Source: Corynebacterium endometrii (GTDB lineage Bacteria > Actinomycetota > Actinomycetes > Mycobacteriales > Mycobacteriaceae). Taken from it: a stretch of DNA of 64,000 nt. The stretch is taken from NCBI RefSeq assembly GCF_004795735.1, contig NZ_CP039247.1:496001-560000 (forward strand), given 5' to 3'. Below the pieces are notes generated by a model. The model was given only the letters and a program-made list of their open reading frames with translations, did not search any database and was not told the origin of the DNA. Both the position numbers and the translations under genes were made by a program. Positions 16,386 to 25,203 of the stretch are shown here, piece after piece (position 1 is the stretch's first letter; the number at the start of each line of letters is the position of its first letter).

Positions 16386-18293
16386 TCATCCCCGGGATTC
16401 CGGCGACTCTGGCTCCTTGGGGTCATCGGGGTACTCGCCCTTTTCATAGTCGTAAGGGATGGGGTTGCCCTCCTCGTCGGTACGCACGTACCAGGACGTG
16501 ACTTCCTCCGCGGTGGAATCGAAGTCTGCGCCGGCCGCGTATTCCGAGTCCGGTTCGGTAGCGTCGATGGCCAGGGTGAAATTATCGCCATGGTCGCGCA
16601 CGCCATGGATAACCGCGTTGGACAGCGCTTGTTCTTCAAAGTGCTGGCGCAGGATGGCCGGGTCTAGTGAAAGCTCCCTCATGAGAGCGACTGCCATCGC
16701 GATGATGATGACGGCGAACGGCAACGCCGTAATGGTGATGAAATTCTGCAGGCCCTGAAGCGCATCGTTGCCGCCGGCCAACAGGATAACCACCGCGATT
16801 CCAGCCATGCACAGCACCCAAAAGACCGTCACGCCCTTCTTTGGGTTTGGGTTTCCCTTCTGCGACAGCTGGGAGTTGACCAAGGAGGCGGAGTCAGCAG
16901 TGGTGATAAAGAAGACAGCCAGCATCACGATGACCACCGGCGCAACAAACTGTGAGCCTGGCAGGTGATCGAGTACGACGAAGAAGATTTCTTCGGCCGC
17001 TGGGAGCGAAGCCGTGGTGCCGTCGGGAGCGATGGTGCCACTGTTGTGCTGAATCCAGACGGCGGTGCCGCCCAAAATGGTAAACGCGGCGACGATGATC
17101 GCGGATGGAATAAAAAGGACGCCCAACACGTACTGGCGGATGGTGCGGCCGCGGGAAATCTTTGCCACAAAAACGCCTACGAACGGCGCCCACGAGACCC
17201 ACCATGCCCAGTAGAACGTGGTCCATCCGGACAAGAAGGCTTGCATATCCTCGCCTTGGCCCATGTTGGCGGCGAGCATCTCCGGCATATCCGCCAGGTA
17301 TTCAATGATGGTGGCCGGCAGCATGTTCGCCAGGAACGCCGTTGGACCCGCAACAAAGAAAAACAGTGCGAGCGCCACGGCGAAGAACATGTTGACATTC
17401 GAGAGCATCCGGATGCCCTTAGAAACGCCAGAGACCGCGGAGAAAATGGTGCCAATGGACAACACCACGATGATGCCAATAGCAACGGCATTACCCTCCC
17501 TGGACCAACCGGAGACAACCTCCACGCCCCGGCCAATCTGCAAAGCGCCAATACCCAAGGACGCCGCGGTGCCGAAGAGTGTCGCGATGATGGCCAGACT
17601 GTCGATGATGCGTGCCGGGAATGAATCAGAGCCCTTGTTCCCCAATAGCGGCTGCAGGATGGAACTCATCAACGGGACCCGGCCTCGGCGGTAGGAGACA
17701 TAGGCAACGGCCAATCCGACGATGGCGTAAATCGCCCAGGCATTAATGCCCCAGTGCATCGCGGACTGGGCAAGCGCCCCCAGCATGGCCTCCTCGGTCG
17801 CCGGGTCGTACGCGCCCGGCCGCGGGGAGAGGTAGAAGGTCAACGGCTCATACGGGCCGAAGAAGATGATGCCGATGCCAATGCCCGCCGCGAAGAGCAT
17901 CGCGGCCCAGCTAGGCGTGGAGTATTCCGCCTCCTCACCGTCAAGGCCCAGCGGGATCCTTCCATACTTGGAGAAAGCCAGGAAGAGAAGGAAAAACAGC
18001 ATGCCCGCGGCGATGATGGTAAAGACCCAACCCAGGTTGACCATGACCCAATTCAACGCGGCCGATGAAGTCTCAAAGACCTGCTGCGGGTTGATAACTC
18101 CCCATGCCACAAACGCGACGATGAGCGCGCCTACGGTAAGCAGAATGGGTTTATCTACACCGTATTTGACCTTTTGGTCCTCGATAGAGACTCCCGGAAC
18201 CAGCGCCGGGTGAATGTTGTGCGGATAGATGAAGTCTTTTAGGATGCGCCGCGCGTTGCGTTTCGCTGCGTGGTTTTCGGGAGTGTGACTCAC
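16386..18293 (-). CDS. BCCT-family betaine/carnitine/choline-type transporter
   Basis: The 635-residue protein has twelve predicted membrane helices and the BCCT signature FYWAWWVSWAPFVGVFVAKISRGRTIRQYV (about residues 355-384), plus the Gly-rich helix GAGGIG-type AAGIGIGIIFFGPYEP near 135. BCCT carriers import glycine betaine, ectoine or proline with Na+ under osmotic stress. Both termini are extended: a basic N-terminal tail (about 60 residues) and an acidic C-terminal tail rich in Asp, Glu and Pro. Such tails serve osmosensing in BetP and EctP of C. glutamicum. The start is a GTG at 18293. It lies convergent to the MHS permease; substrate is not resolvable. Confidence 0.9.
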   Translation of the reverse strand: MSHTPENHAAKRNARRILKDFIYPHNIHPALVPGVSIEDQKVKYGVDKPILLTVGALIVAFVAWGVINPQQVFETSSAALNWVMVNLGWVFTIIAAGMLFFLLFLAFSKYGRIPLGLDGEEAEYSTPSWAAMLFAAGIGIGIIFFGPYEPLTFYLSPRPGAYDPATEEAMLGALAQSAMHWGINAWAIYAIVGLAVAYVSYRRGRVPLMSSILQPLLGNKGSDSFPARIIDSLAIIATLFGTAASLGIGALQIGRGVEVVSGWSREGNAVAIGIIVVLSIGTIFSAVSGVSKGIRMLSNVNMFFAVALALFFFVAGPTAFLANMLPATIIEYLADMPEMLAANMGQGEDMQAFLSGWTTFYWAWWVSWAPFVGVFVAKISRGRTIRQYVLGVLFIPSAIIVAAFTILGGTAVWIQHNSGTIAPDGTTASLPAAEEIFFVVLDHLPGSQFVAPVVIVMLAVFFITTADSASLVNSQLSQKGNPNPKKGVTVFWVLCMAGIAVVILLAGGNDALQGLQNFITITALPFAVIIIAMAVALMRELSLDPAILRQHFEEQALSNAVIHGVRDHGDNFTLAIDATEPDSEYAAGADFDSTAEEVTSWYVRTDEEGNPIPYDYEKGEYPDDPKEPESPESRG

Positions 18294-18549
18294 AGTGATT
18301 CCGTATCTCTTCCTGCGTATATTCGTGCAATCTTGCCGAGCCTATTGCTTATGAACATAATTCAACCAAGCCGGCGCGCAAACCTAATTTTGCCCTGGTA
18401 GCGCTACAAGGGGGCCGAATATAAGAAACTCACGGGCCGGCGAGCCCTTATGCACGAGGGGATGAAACCGCCACTTGTATCAGCGGATAAAGGCCAGAAA
18501 TGTTAAGAACAAGTGCTTATGGCGCTGCGGGTTGCTAGCCTATAAACCC

Positions 18550-19068
18550 ATGAGCACCAGAGAATCACAACCCGAATCGACGCCCGCATCGGGCTCGGCG
18601 GCGGGAGTTAATGAGGGGATGAATCCCGTCGACCCCAAGCTCGCTAAGGTGCGCTACATCGTCAACCTCACGTGGATGGTGGTACTGGCGCTGGGCTGCA
18701 TACTACTGGGCTACTTCGCGTGGCGTTGGTTCTACGCTGGAGCGGCACTCTTTGCCGTGCTGTTCTTTTGGCTTGTCTGGCTCATACCGGCCCAGGTGCG
18801 CAACATGGGCTGGCTGGAGACCGCGGATGAACTGCTGATTACCCGCGGCAAACTCTGGCATACATTCACCGTGGTGCCCTATGGACGCATCCAGTTCGTA
18901 GACGTCACGGCGGGGCCCGTGGCGCGCATGTATGGGTTGAAGACGGTGGAGTTGCATACGGCGTCGGCCGGCACGGATGCGAAGGTGAAAGGCCTTTGCG
19001 CCGCCGAGGCCGACGCGCTGCGCGAGCGTCTTACCGTCAAGGCGCGTGAGAGGATGAGCGGGCTGTGA
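18550..19068 (+). CDS. PH-domain membrane protein (YdbS-like)
   Basis: The 172-residue protein has two close membrane helices (about 35-85: MVVLALGCILLGYFAWRWFYAGAALFAVLFFWLVWLIPAQV) followed by a bacterial PH domain (bPH_2) from about 95: LLITRGKLWHTFTVVPYGRIQFVDVTAGPVARMYGLKTVELHTA. The ATG at 18550 lies 8 nt after TAGCCT (18536-18541), suggesting a leaderless mRNA; the longer frame to 18475 lacks support. It forms a two-gene unit with the next gene (4-bp overlap). YdbS/YdbT pairs of Firmicutes give resistance to some bacteriocins and envelope stress; whether that holds here is unknown. Confidence 0.8.
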   Translation: MSTRESQPESTPASGSAAGVNEGMNPVDPKLAKVRYIVNLTWMVVLALGCILLGYFAWRWFYAGAALFAVLFFWLVWLIPAQVRNMGWLETADELLITRGKLWHTFTVVPYGRIQFVDVTAGPVARMYGLKTVELHTASAGTDAKVKGLCAAEADALRERLTVKARERMSGL

Positions 19069-20531
19069 GCCGGCACCGCAAGAAGCCGGATAACGCCACC
19101 GTGGACGCCGAGGGATTCCACCGCGTCCATCCGCTAACCCCGTTGCTGCGCTTTTGGGGCTTCATCGCGGCAATGCTCACGGTGATGGTCCTGAATTTCA
19201 ACCTAGAGATGCTGACGGAAACCGTCTCCTACCTGCGCGGGGGCCACCTGGGCGAGGCGCTTAAGGGCGTAGGGATCGCGGCGGCCGCGTTTGTGGTGGT
19301 GTGCCTGCTCATCTGGTGGTTATCCCGCATTTGGTGGCGCCAGCTGGGATTTAAACTAAGCGATGAGGATATCTCCATCCGCCGCGGAGTCATCAACACC
19401 TCCTTCCGATCTGCGCGCTATGACCGCACCCAAGCGGTCGACGTTGTGGAGACGCTCATGGCCCGCCTCTTTGGACTAGCGGCCGTGCGGGTCGAAACCG
19501 CGGGCGGCGCGGGCTCCGCGCTGGAGGTGGGTTACCTCAAGAAGGCCGAGGCGGAGGCGTTGCGCCTCGAGGTTCTGCGCCATGTGCGCGGCGCCCATCG
19601 CGACTCCGCCGCAGAATCGGCGAGAGCGGCCGGGATAAATCCCGCAGGCACCGTGGAGGTTGGGGAGCATCCAGACCGCCACGAATCCGGTGCGGAAATC
19701 ATTGCCCCCATCTCATCCTGGCGCTCGCTCATGGGCGCCGCCACGCGCCTGAGCACGGTGCTGACCGCTGCATTAGTGGTGCTGCTGTTTATCCTTCCTA
19801 TTTCAGCATCAGTGTCCATCCCATTCCTGGTGGGTATCGTGCCCAATATCTGGGGCCTGCTGGATAGTTCGTGGGGCTTTACCGCACGACTAGCCCGTGA
19901 CGAAAGGACCGGCGCTCGGGTCCTTAACGTCAATTACGGGCTGACGGACCTGCGCCGCCAGTCCATACGCCTGTCCCGTATCCACGCGGTCCAGGTCTCA
20001 CAGCCGTTGCTGTGGCGGTTGTTCGGCTGGTACGAGGTCCAGGTCTCCGTGGCGGGTTACGGCGCCCAGGGCGGCGGCAAGCAGTCCGGCTCCACGCGCA
20101 TCCTGCCGGTGGGCACGCGTGAGCAGGCCATGGAACTTTTTGCATTGGTTTCTGACTTATCGCGCGAAGAAATAGAGGCCTATGCCCGCCCCGAGGGCCC
20201 CACTCATGCCACCTATTCCTCGCCGAAGCGCGCGTGGTTTGTTTCCCCGCTAGACCGCGGCAAACAGGGCGTGACGTTCCTGCGCGATATGGTCATAACC
20301 CACGCCGGTCTCATCACGCGGCGGGTGGCGGCGATCCACAGCTCGCACATCCAAGAGCTAACGTACAAAGCGGGGCCTATTGCGCAGGCGTTGGGGGTGG
20401 CCTCGGTCAGGCTACAGCTCGTGGCAGGACCAGTTGTAATGGAGGCGCAGGACCTAGAACCGCAGGACGCCGCGGCGGTGCTTGGCAGGCTGCGCGACCG
20501 TGAATTGCCAGAACTTCAACGCCCTATCTAG
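19065..20531 (+). CDS. Multi-PH-domain membrane protein (YdbT-like)
   Basis: The 488-residue protein contains repeated bPH_2 domains between membrane helices: the first near 95-165 (DISIRRGVINTSFRSARYDRTQAVDVVETLMARLFGLAAVRVETAGG), the second near 285-345 (LRRQSIRLSRIHAVQVSQPLLWRLFGWYEVQVSVAG) and a third near 410-470 (THAGLITRRVAAIHSSHIQELTYKAGPIAQALGVASVRLQLVAGP). Helices lie at about 25-85 and 220-260. The GTG start overlaps the upstream stop (GTGA), so the two proteins are probably made together and form a complex. Its stop is only 2 bp from the stop of trmL. Confidence 0.82.
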   Translation: MSRHRKKPDNATVDAEGFHRVHPLTPLLRFWGFIAAMLTVMVLNFNLEMLTETVSYLRGGHLGEALKGVGIAAAAFVVVCLLIWWLSRIWWRQLGFKLSDEDISIRRGVINTSFRSARYDRTQAVDVVETLMARLFGLAAVRVETAGGAGSALEVGYLKKAEAEALRLEVLRHVRGAHRDSAAESARAAGINPAGTVEVGEHPDRHESGAEIIAPISSWRSLMGAATRLSTVLTAALVVLLFILPISASVSIPFLVGIVPNIWGLLDSSWGFTARLARDERTGARVLNVNYGLTDLRRQSIRLSRIHAVQVSQPLLWRLFGWYEVQVSVAGYGAQGGGKQSGSTRILPVGTREQAMELFALVSDLSREEIEAYARPEGPTHATYSSPKRAWFVSPLDRGKQGVTFLRDMVITHAGLITRRVAAIHSSHIQELTYKAGPIAQALGVASVRLQLVAGPVVMEAQDLEPQDAAAVLGRLRDRELPELQRPI

Positions 20532-20533
20532 GG

Positions 20534-21004
20534 CTACACCCCGCCTTTAAAACCAAGCTGGCGCCACGCCTCGTAGACGGCGATGGACGCGCAGTTAGAA
20601 AGGTTCATGGACCGGCGCGCCGGGGTCATCGGGATGCGGACATGCTTGGTCACGCGCGGATGGTTGCGGTGTTCTTCCGGCAGGCCCGTAGGCTCCGTAC
20701 CGAAAAGCAACACGTCGCCCTCCTGGTATTCCACGTCGGTAAAGAAATCCGTGGCCTGGGTGGTAAAGGCAAAGACGCGCGCGCCGGGAAGGGCGTCCAT
20801 GCAGGCATCAAAGTCCTTGTGAATCTGCATGTCGGCCAGGTCGTGGTAATCCAGCCCCGCACGCTTGAGGTGCTTGTCCTCGAAATTAAATCCCAGCGGT
20901 TCAATCAGATGAAGCGTGGCTCCCGTGCACGCGGCGGTGCGGATGGCGTTGCCGGTGTTGGTGGGGATGACGGGATTATCGAACACAATATGCAGATTGC
21001 TCAT
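20534..21004 (-). CDS. trmL: tRNA (cytidine(34)-2'-O)-methyltransferase
   Basis: The 156-residue protein is a minimal SpoU-class (SPOUT fold) methyltransferase: N-terminal [33 protein letters not shown], then [14 protein letters not shown] and the knot region [31 protein letters not shown]. It has the size and motifs of TrmL, which 2'-O-methylates the wobble base of tRNA-Leu isoacceptors using SAM. On the minus strand TAGACT (21016-21011) is 6 nt before the ATG, so translation is probably leaderless. It is divergent from folD with only 23 bp between start codons. Confidence 0.88.
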   Translation of the reverse strand: MSNLHIVFDNPVIPTNTGNAIRTAACTGATLHLIEPLGFNFEDKHLKRAGLDYHDLADMQIHKDFDACMDALPGARVFAFTTQATDFFTDVEYQEGDVLLFGTEPTGLPEEHRNHPRVTKHVRIPMTPARRSMNLSNCASIAVYEAWRQLGFKGGV

Positions 21005-21010
21005 GCTTAG

Positions 21011-21020
21011 AGTCTAGAAT
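21011..21020. promoter_or_regulatory. Overlapping divergent -10 boxes for trmL and folD
   Basis: AGTCTAGAAT contains TAGAAT for folD (21015-21020, 7 nt before its ATG) and, on the other strand, TAGACT for trmL (21016-21011, 6 nt before its ATG). The two boxes share the palindrome TCTAGA. Both genes would start transcription at or next to the start codon. Confidence 0.6.
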
Positions 21021-21027
21021 GGGCGGC

Positions 21028-21885
21028 ATGACTGCAACCAAACTGGACGGCAAACTTTTCCGCGGCGAGATTTTCGAGGACCTCAAAAAGCGCGTCGCTG
21101 CGCTCAAAGAGCAGGGGATTACCCCAGGACTGGCCACCGTGCTGGTGGGCGATGACCCAGGCTCTCACTCGTATGTGAAAATGAAGCATCGCGACTGTGA
21201 GGAGCTGGGCATCAAATCCATCCGCAAGGATTTGCCTGGTGATATCACCCAGGAGGAGCTGGAGAAGGTCATCGATGAGTTGAATCACGATGACGCATGC
21301 ACCGGATATATTGTGCAGTTGCCGCTGCCAAAGCACCTGAATGAAAACCGCATTCTGGAGCTTATCGATCCGGATAAGGACGCGGACGGCCTGCACCCGG
21401 TCAACCTGGGCAAGCTGGTGCTCAACGAAAAAGCGCCGCTCCCGTGTACCCCTAACGGATGCATTTCGCTGCTGCGCCGCTTCGGCGTGGAGCTGGATGG
21501 TGCCAAGGTTGTGGTGATTGGCCGTGGCGTCACCGTTGGCCGCCCGATTGGCCTGATGCTCACCCGCCGCTCGGAGAATTCCACCGTCACCCTATGCCAT
21601 ACGGGCACTAAGGATCTGGCGGCGGAAACCAAGGCCGCGGACGTCATCATCGCCGCCGCCGGGGTTGCCCACATGCTCACCGCGGACATGGTAAAGCCGG
21701 GCGCGGCGGTGCTTGACGTGGGAGTCTCCCGCAAGGACGGCAAACTGGCCGGTGACGTGCATCCCGATGTCTGGGAGGTCGCCGGCGCCGTATCCCCAAA
21801 CCCAGGCGGCGTGGGCCCACTGACCCGGGCGTTTTTGGTTTACAACATCGTCGAGCGCGCCGAGCATGCAGCAAAGCAGCAGTAA
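21028..21885 (+). CDS. folD: Methylenetetrahydrofolate dehydrogenase/cyclohydrolase
   Basis: The 285-residue bifunctional enzyme interconverts 5,10-methylene-, methenyl- and 10-formyl-tetrahydrofolate with NADP. Seen: the catalytic Lys/Tyr stretch [18 protein letters not shown], the folate motif [26 protein letters not shown], and the NADP-binding [18 protein letters not shown]. The ATG at 21028 is preferred over 21019 because the latter lies inside the -10 box TAGAAT; it also gives the start [16 protein letters not shown], as in C. glutamicum. It overlaps the next gene by 20 bp and sits near metXY, fitting its supply of one-carbon units for methionine. Confidence 0.95.
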   Translation: MTATKLDGKLFRGEIFEDLKKRVAALKEQGITPGLATVLVGDDPGSHSYVKMKHRDCEELGIKSIRKDLPGDITQEELEKVIDELNHDDACTGYIVQLPLPKHLNENRILELIDPDKDADGLHPVNLGKLVLNEKAPLPCTPNGCISLLRRFGVELDGAKVVVIGRGVTVGRPIGLMLTRRSENSTVTLCHTGTKDLAAETKAADVIIAAAGVAHMLTADMVKPGAAVLDVGVSRKDGKLAGDVHPDVWEVAGAVSPNPGGVGPLTRAFLVYNIVERAEHAAKQQ

Positions 21886-22219
21886 CCCAGCCGCTGCCAC
21901 CGAGCCGCTTCTGGGAAATCCCCACGACATTGGGCTCGAACCGTCCCGCCTGCCGGGGTGGGTGCAGTGGGTCATGATTGGCATCGTGGGTGCGCTGGTG
22001 CTCGCCTCTGGAGTGTATTCCGTGCTGGAGCACTGGCGCCGCGCCACGTTTGCCCTGGGGGTGGCGATGGCGTGGCTGGCCGTGGTGCGTCTGTTGTGTG
22101 ATTCCCACCGCGTGGGGGTGCTGGCCGTGCGCTCCAGGCGTTTTGATGTGGGCTTCTGCGCGGTTTTGGGATTGACGATCATCTGGATGTCCGCCTCGGT
22201 CGACTCGCTGGGCTCATAG
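21866..22219 (+). CDS. DUF3017 membrane protein
   Basis: The 117-residue protein has a polar N-terminal 30 residues and three membrane helices (about 32-50, 58-78, 92-110), including [39 protein letters not shown] and [20 protein letters not shown]. This matches DUF3017, a small actinobacterial membrane family commonly found right after folD. It overlaps folD by 20 bp, so the two are co-transcribed. Its role is unknown. A long palindrome separates it from convergent metX. Confidence 0.8.
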   Translation: MQQSSSNPAAATEPLLGNPHDIGLEPSRLPGWVQWVMIGIVGALVLASGVYSVLEHWRRATFALGVAMAWLAVVRLLCDSHRVGVLAVRSRRFDVGFCAVLGLTIIWMSASVDSLGS

Positions 22220-22248
22220 GCCATGCAAGGCTGGCGGCGGGGAGTAAT

Positions 22249-22314
22249 GCAACAATCCCGTTCGATCCGGGGTGGAAACCGCCCTCGGCCTCGCTGATCG
22301 AACGGGATTGTTGC
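22249..22314. repeat. Long perfect palindrome between DUF3017 gene and metX
   Basis: A perfect 19-bp inverted repeat (22249-22267 and 22296-22314; left arm GCAACAATCCCGTTCGATC) with a 28-nt loop lies between convergent genes. No U-run follows closely on either strand. It has the same architecture as repeats A and B but a different arm sequence. A terminator role is likely. Confidence 0.75.
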
Positions 22315-22389
22315 GCTCAAGCCCCGTTCCGCACCCGGAACAAAACCGGACCGCACCCGAAACTCACCCGCACCGGCGCCGGGCGTGGG

Positions 22390-23481
22390 CTAGATGGAAT
22401 ACTCCGCGCCGCCGGGGCTGGCGGCCATGGCCAGGAAGCTGCGGATGATGCGGTCCATCTGGCGGGTTTCCGTTAGGAAGGCGTCATGCCCGCACGGGGA
22501 GGTGATCTTGGCGATTCCCAGCAGGTTTCCCACGTTGCGTGAGAGGTGTTCCTGCTGGTGGTAGGGGTAAAGGATGTCCGTGTCCACGCCAACGATCATG
22601 GTGGGGACAGCGATAGAGGCCAAAGCCTTATTCAGCCCGCCGCGCCCGCGGCCCACGTCATGGCGATTGAGGGAATCGGTCAGGGTGACGTAGGAGCCGG
22701 CGTCGAAACGCTGGACCAATTTGTCGCCCTGGTGGTCGAGGTATGAATCAACGGCAAAGCGCTGGTCCGAGCTGCGGTAGGCACCCAGCGGGTTCTCGCC
22801 AGGCTGGGCGGAGGTGCCAAAACGCTCGTCCACCTCGAGCTCGCCCCGGTAGGTCAGGTGCGCAATGCGGCGGGCGGCGGCCAGGCCCTGCTTGGGGGAT
22901 TGACCCGTGGTGTAGTAATCGCCGCCGTGCCACGCGGGGTCGCGCTCGATCGCGGAGATTTGCGCGGACTGAATGCCAATCTGCCACGCGGATGCGCGGG
23001 CGGAGACGGCAATGACGCAGGCGGCGTCGAGGAATTCCGGGTAGAGCAGGCACCATTCCAGGGTGCGCGCGCCGCCCATGGAGCCGCCGATGATCGCGTG
23101 GACCTTATCCACCCCCAGCGCGTCCAGGAATTGCTTTTCAGCGTGGACCTGGTCGCGGATGGAAATGGCGGGGAAGCGGGAACCGTAGGGGGAGGCGTCG
23201 GGCGCGGGGGAGGCGGGGCCAACCGAACCCTTGCAGCCGCCGATGACATTGGTGCACACCACGGTGTAGCGCTCCGGGTCCAGCGCCTTGCCCGGGCCCA
23301 GGGCCTCACCCCACCAGTCGGCGACGTTGGAATCGCCGGTCAGGGCGTGCTCAACCAGGACAATCTCATCCCCGGTGCCCCAACGCTGATAGGCGATAAA
23401 CGCGTCCGGAATGGTGGCGCCGGCCTCCGTGGTGAAATCCCCGATGGGGACCACCGTCAATTCTGCCTCTGGTGCCCACAT
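22390..23481 (-). CDS. metX: Homoserine O-acetyltransferase
   Basis: The 363-residue alpha/beta hydrolase-fold enzyme makes O-acetylhomoserine from homoserine and acetyl-CoA, the first committed step of methionine synthesis. Seen: LVEHALTGDSNVADWWGEALG, the oxyanion region NVIGGCKGSVGP, the nucleophile elbow GGSMGGARTLEW (Ser134), the Asp region VGVDTDILYPYHQQEHL and the catalytic His in CGHDAFL. Its ATG lies 3 bp after the metY stop, forming a metYX operon. Length matches corynebacterial MetX (about 370). Confidence 0.95.
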   Translation of the reverse strand: MWAPEAELTVVPIGDFTTEAGATIPDAFIAYQRWGTGDEIVLVEHALTGDSNVADWWGEALGPGKALDPERYTVVCTNVIGGCKGSVGPASPAPDASPYGSRFPAISIRDQVHAEKQFLDALGVDKVHAIIGGSMGGARTLEWCLLYPEFLDAACVIAVSARASAWQIGIQSAQISAIERDPAWHGGDYYTTGQSPKQGLAAARRIAHLTYRGELEVDERFGTSAQPGENPLGAYRSSDQRFAVDSYLDHQGDKLVQRFDAGSYVTLTDSLNRHDVGRGRGGLNKALASIAVPTMIVGVDTDILYPYHQQEHLSRNVGNLLGIAKITSPCGHDAFLTETRQMDRIIRSFLAMAASPGGAEYSI

Positions 23482-23484
23482 GGC

Positions 23485-24807
23485 CTATACCGCTGCGAAA
23501 CCCTGCTCGAGGTCTGCGATGATGTCATCCACATTCTCGATGCCTACGGACAGGCGGATGGTTGCCTGGGTAATTCCGGCTACGCGCAGGCCCTCTTCAT
23601 CGGACTGGGAGTGCGTGGTGGTGGCGGGGTGAACGGCCAGGGAGCGGGTGTCACCGATGTTGGCCAGGTTGGAATGCAACTTCAGCGCGTCGATGAATGC
23701 CCATGCCTCATCCTTGCCGCCCTTGATGTCGAAGGAGAGGACGGAGCCTGTGGTGGCGTAACCGAGCTTCTCCTTGACCGCCTTGTACGGGGAGGAATCC
23801 AGGCCGGCGTAGTTGACCTTTTCGACCTTGTCATGGGACTCGAGGAACTCCGCAACCTTCTGTGCGTTGTCATTGTGGCGCTCAACCCGCAGGGCCAGGG
23901 TTTCCAGGCCGGCGAGCGTGATCCACGCATTGAGTGGGGCGATGGCCGCGCCAGTGTCACGCAACAGGCCAACGCGGGCCTTAAGCGCGAACGCCTCTGG
24001 ACCAAGATCCGCATACTTCAGGCCGTGGTATGCCTCGTCCGGGGTGACGAAATACGGGAAGACCGGCTTACCGTCGCGCTCAACGGTCCAGTCGAAGGTG
24101 CCACCGTCTACGATCACGCCGCCGAGCGCGGAACCGTTGCCGGAGTAGAACTTGGTGGTTGAGGCCACCACAATGTCAGCGCCCAGTTTCAGCGGCTGCG
24201 CGATGGCGGCGGTCGCGATGGTGTTATCAATGATCAGTGGCACCTGGTTCTTGTGCGCCACCTCGGCCACGGCCGGGATATCCAGAACATCGGCAACCGG
24301 GTTGCCGAACGTCTCGCCGTAGAAGGCCTTGGTGTTTGGCTGGACGGCCGCCTGCCAGGACTCCGGGTCATCCGGGTTCTCCACCAGGGTGACCTCGATG
24401 CCTAGGCGCTTGAGGGTGACGGTAAACAGGGTGGTGGTGCCGCCGTAGAGGCGAGGGGAGACCACAATGTGGTCGCCGGCGGAAGCCAGGTTCAGGATGG
24501 CTGCGGTCTCTGCGGCCTGACCGGAGGCGAAAGCCACGGCTGCCACGCCACCCTCCAGGGAGGCGAGGCGAGCCTCAAGCGCATCCTGGGTTGGGTTGTT
24601 CATGCGGGTGTAGACGGGGCCCTGATCGGACAGGTCGAAGCGGGCCGCCGCGTGCGCCGCGGAGTCAAAGACGTAGGACGTGGTCTGGTAGATGGGCACG
24701 TTGCGCGCGTTGGTAGAACCGTCCAGGTTCTGCCCTACGTGGAGTGCCCGGGTCTCGAAGGACCAGTTGGCGGCGGTTTCTGGGGAATTGTCATATTTGG
24801 TAGCCAT
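23485..24807 (-). CDS. metY: O-acetylhomoserine sulfhydrylase
   Basis: The 440-residue PLP enzyme converts O-acetylhomoserine and sulfide to homocysteine. Cys/Met-metabolism PLP family motifs include NVPIYQTTSYVFDS, YTRMNNPTQDALEARLASLEGG, DNTIATAAIAQPL and the PLP-lysine region VVASTTKFYSGNGSALGG. The frame begins with a TTG at 24816, but the ATG at 24807 gives MATKYDNSPETAANW, aligning with the C. glutamicum start; TAGCCT (24821-24816 on the minus strand) is 8 nt before it, so the mRNA may be leaderless. A McbR-like site overlaps this -10 box. It is the first gene of the metYX operon. Confidence 0.95.
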   Translation of the reverse strand: MATKYDNSPETAANWSFETRALHVGQNLDGSTNARNVPIYQTTSYVFDSAAHAAARFDLSDQGPVYTRMNNPTQDALEARLASLEGGVAAVAFASGQAAETAAILNLASAGDHIVVSPRLYGGTTTLFTVTLKRLGIEVTLVENPDDPESWQAAVQPNTKAFYGETFGNPVADVLDIPAVAEVAHKNQVPLIIDNTIATAAIAQPLKLGADIVVASTTKFYSGNGSALGGVIVDGGTFDWTVERDGKPVFPYFVTPDEAYHGLKYADLGPEAFALKARVGLLRDTGAAIAPLNAWITLAGLETLALRVERHNDNAQKVAEFLESHDKVEKVNYAGLDSSPYKAVKEKLGYATTGSVLSFDIKGGKDEAWAFIDALKLHSNLANIGDTRSLAVHPATTTHSQSDEEGLRVAGITQATIRLSVGIENVDDIIADLEQGFAAV

Positions 24808-24819
24808 GCTGACCAAGGC

Positions 24820-24835
24820 TAGACCAAGCGGTACA
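24820..24835. promoter_or_regulatory. Possible McbR operator overlapping the metY -10 box
   Basis: TAGAC-N6-GTACA matches 8 of 10 positions of TAGAC-N6-GTCTA, and one arm overlaps the TAGCCT -10 box of metY. A second 8/10 match, TAGAC-N6-GTCCG, lies at 24906-24921. In C. glutamicum, McbR represses metY and metX, so repression in response to S-adenosylhomocysteine is plausible. Motif evidence only. Confidence 0.45.
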
Positions 24836-25104
24836 GACTGTTAAGGGAATGTGACCGCGCCATGCATTGATGCAGCGTGGGCTATGCAAAAGCGATGAAT
24901 GAAAATAGACAAAGGGGTCCGCTCGGGCCGGATGCGGGGGCCGTGCACCCCGATCTTTTAGAAGAATCCGTCCGTGGCGCCCCTCCTATGCGGCACAATG
25001 GGCAGGGAAAGCTCGTGAATGCAAACCTTCCGCTGAGGGGCCTGGCGTGTTAGGCTCGGGCCGTTTTACGGCTATGAGTCGCAAAACCCGTGAAAAGGAG
25101 AGAC

Positions 25105-25203
25105 ATGACCATGGACGGGACCGCCGCGGCGGCTAGTGTTACCGGGGTCCACTACCCGGCGGATGCCATTATTTTCAACGTCTACCCGGGCGGAGGCGAG
25201 TAA
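25105..25203 (+). CDS. Uncharacterised 32-codon ORF upstream of and coupled to nadC
   Basis: This short ORF starts at an ATG 7-8 nt after AAAAGGAG, one of the strongest ribosome sites in the window, and encodes a 32-residue peptide beginning MTMDGTAAAAS and ending NVYPGGGE. Its TAA overlaps the nadC ATG by one base (TAATG), and nadC has no comparable ribosome site of its own, so nadC translation probably depends on it. A -10-like TTAGGCT (25049-25055) lies about 50 nt upstream. It may be a leader peptide, a remnant of an upstream nad gene, or a real small protein. I recognise no family. Confidence 0.55.
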   Translation: MTMDGTAAAASVTGVHYPADAIIFNVYPGGGE

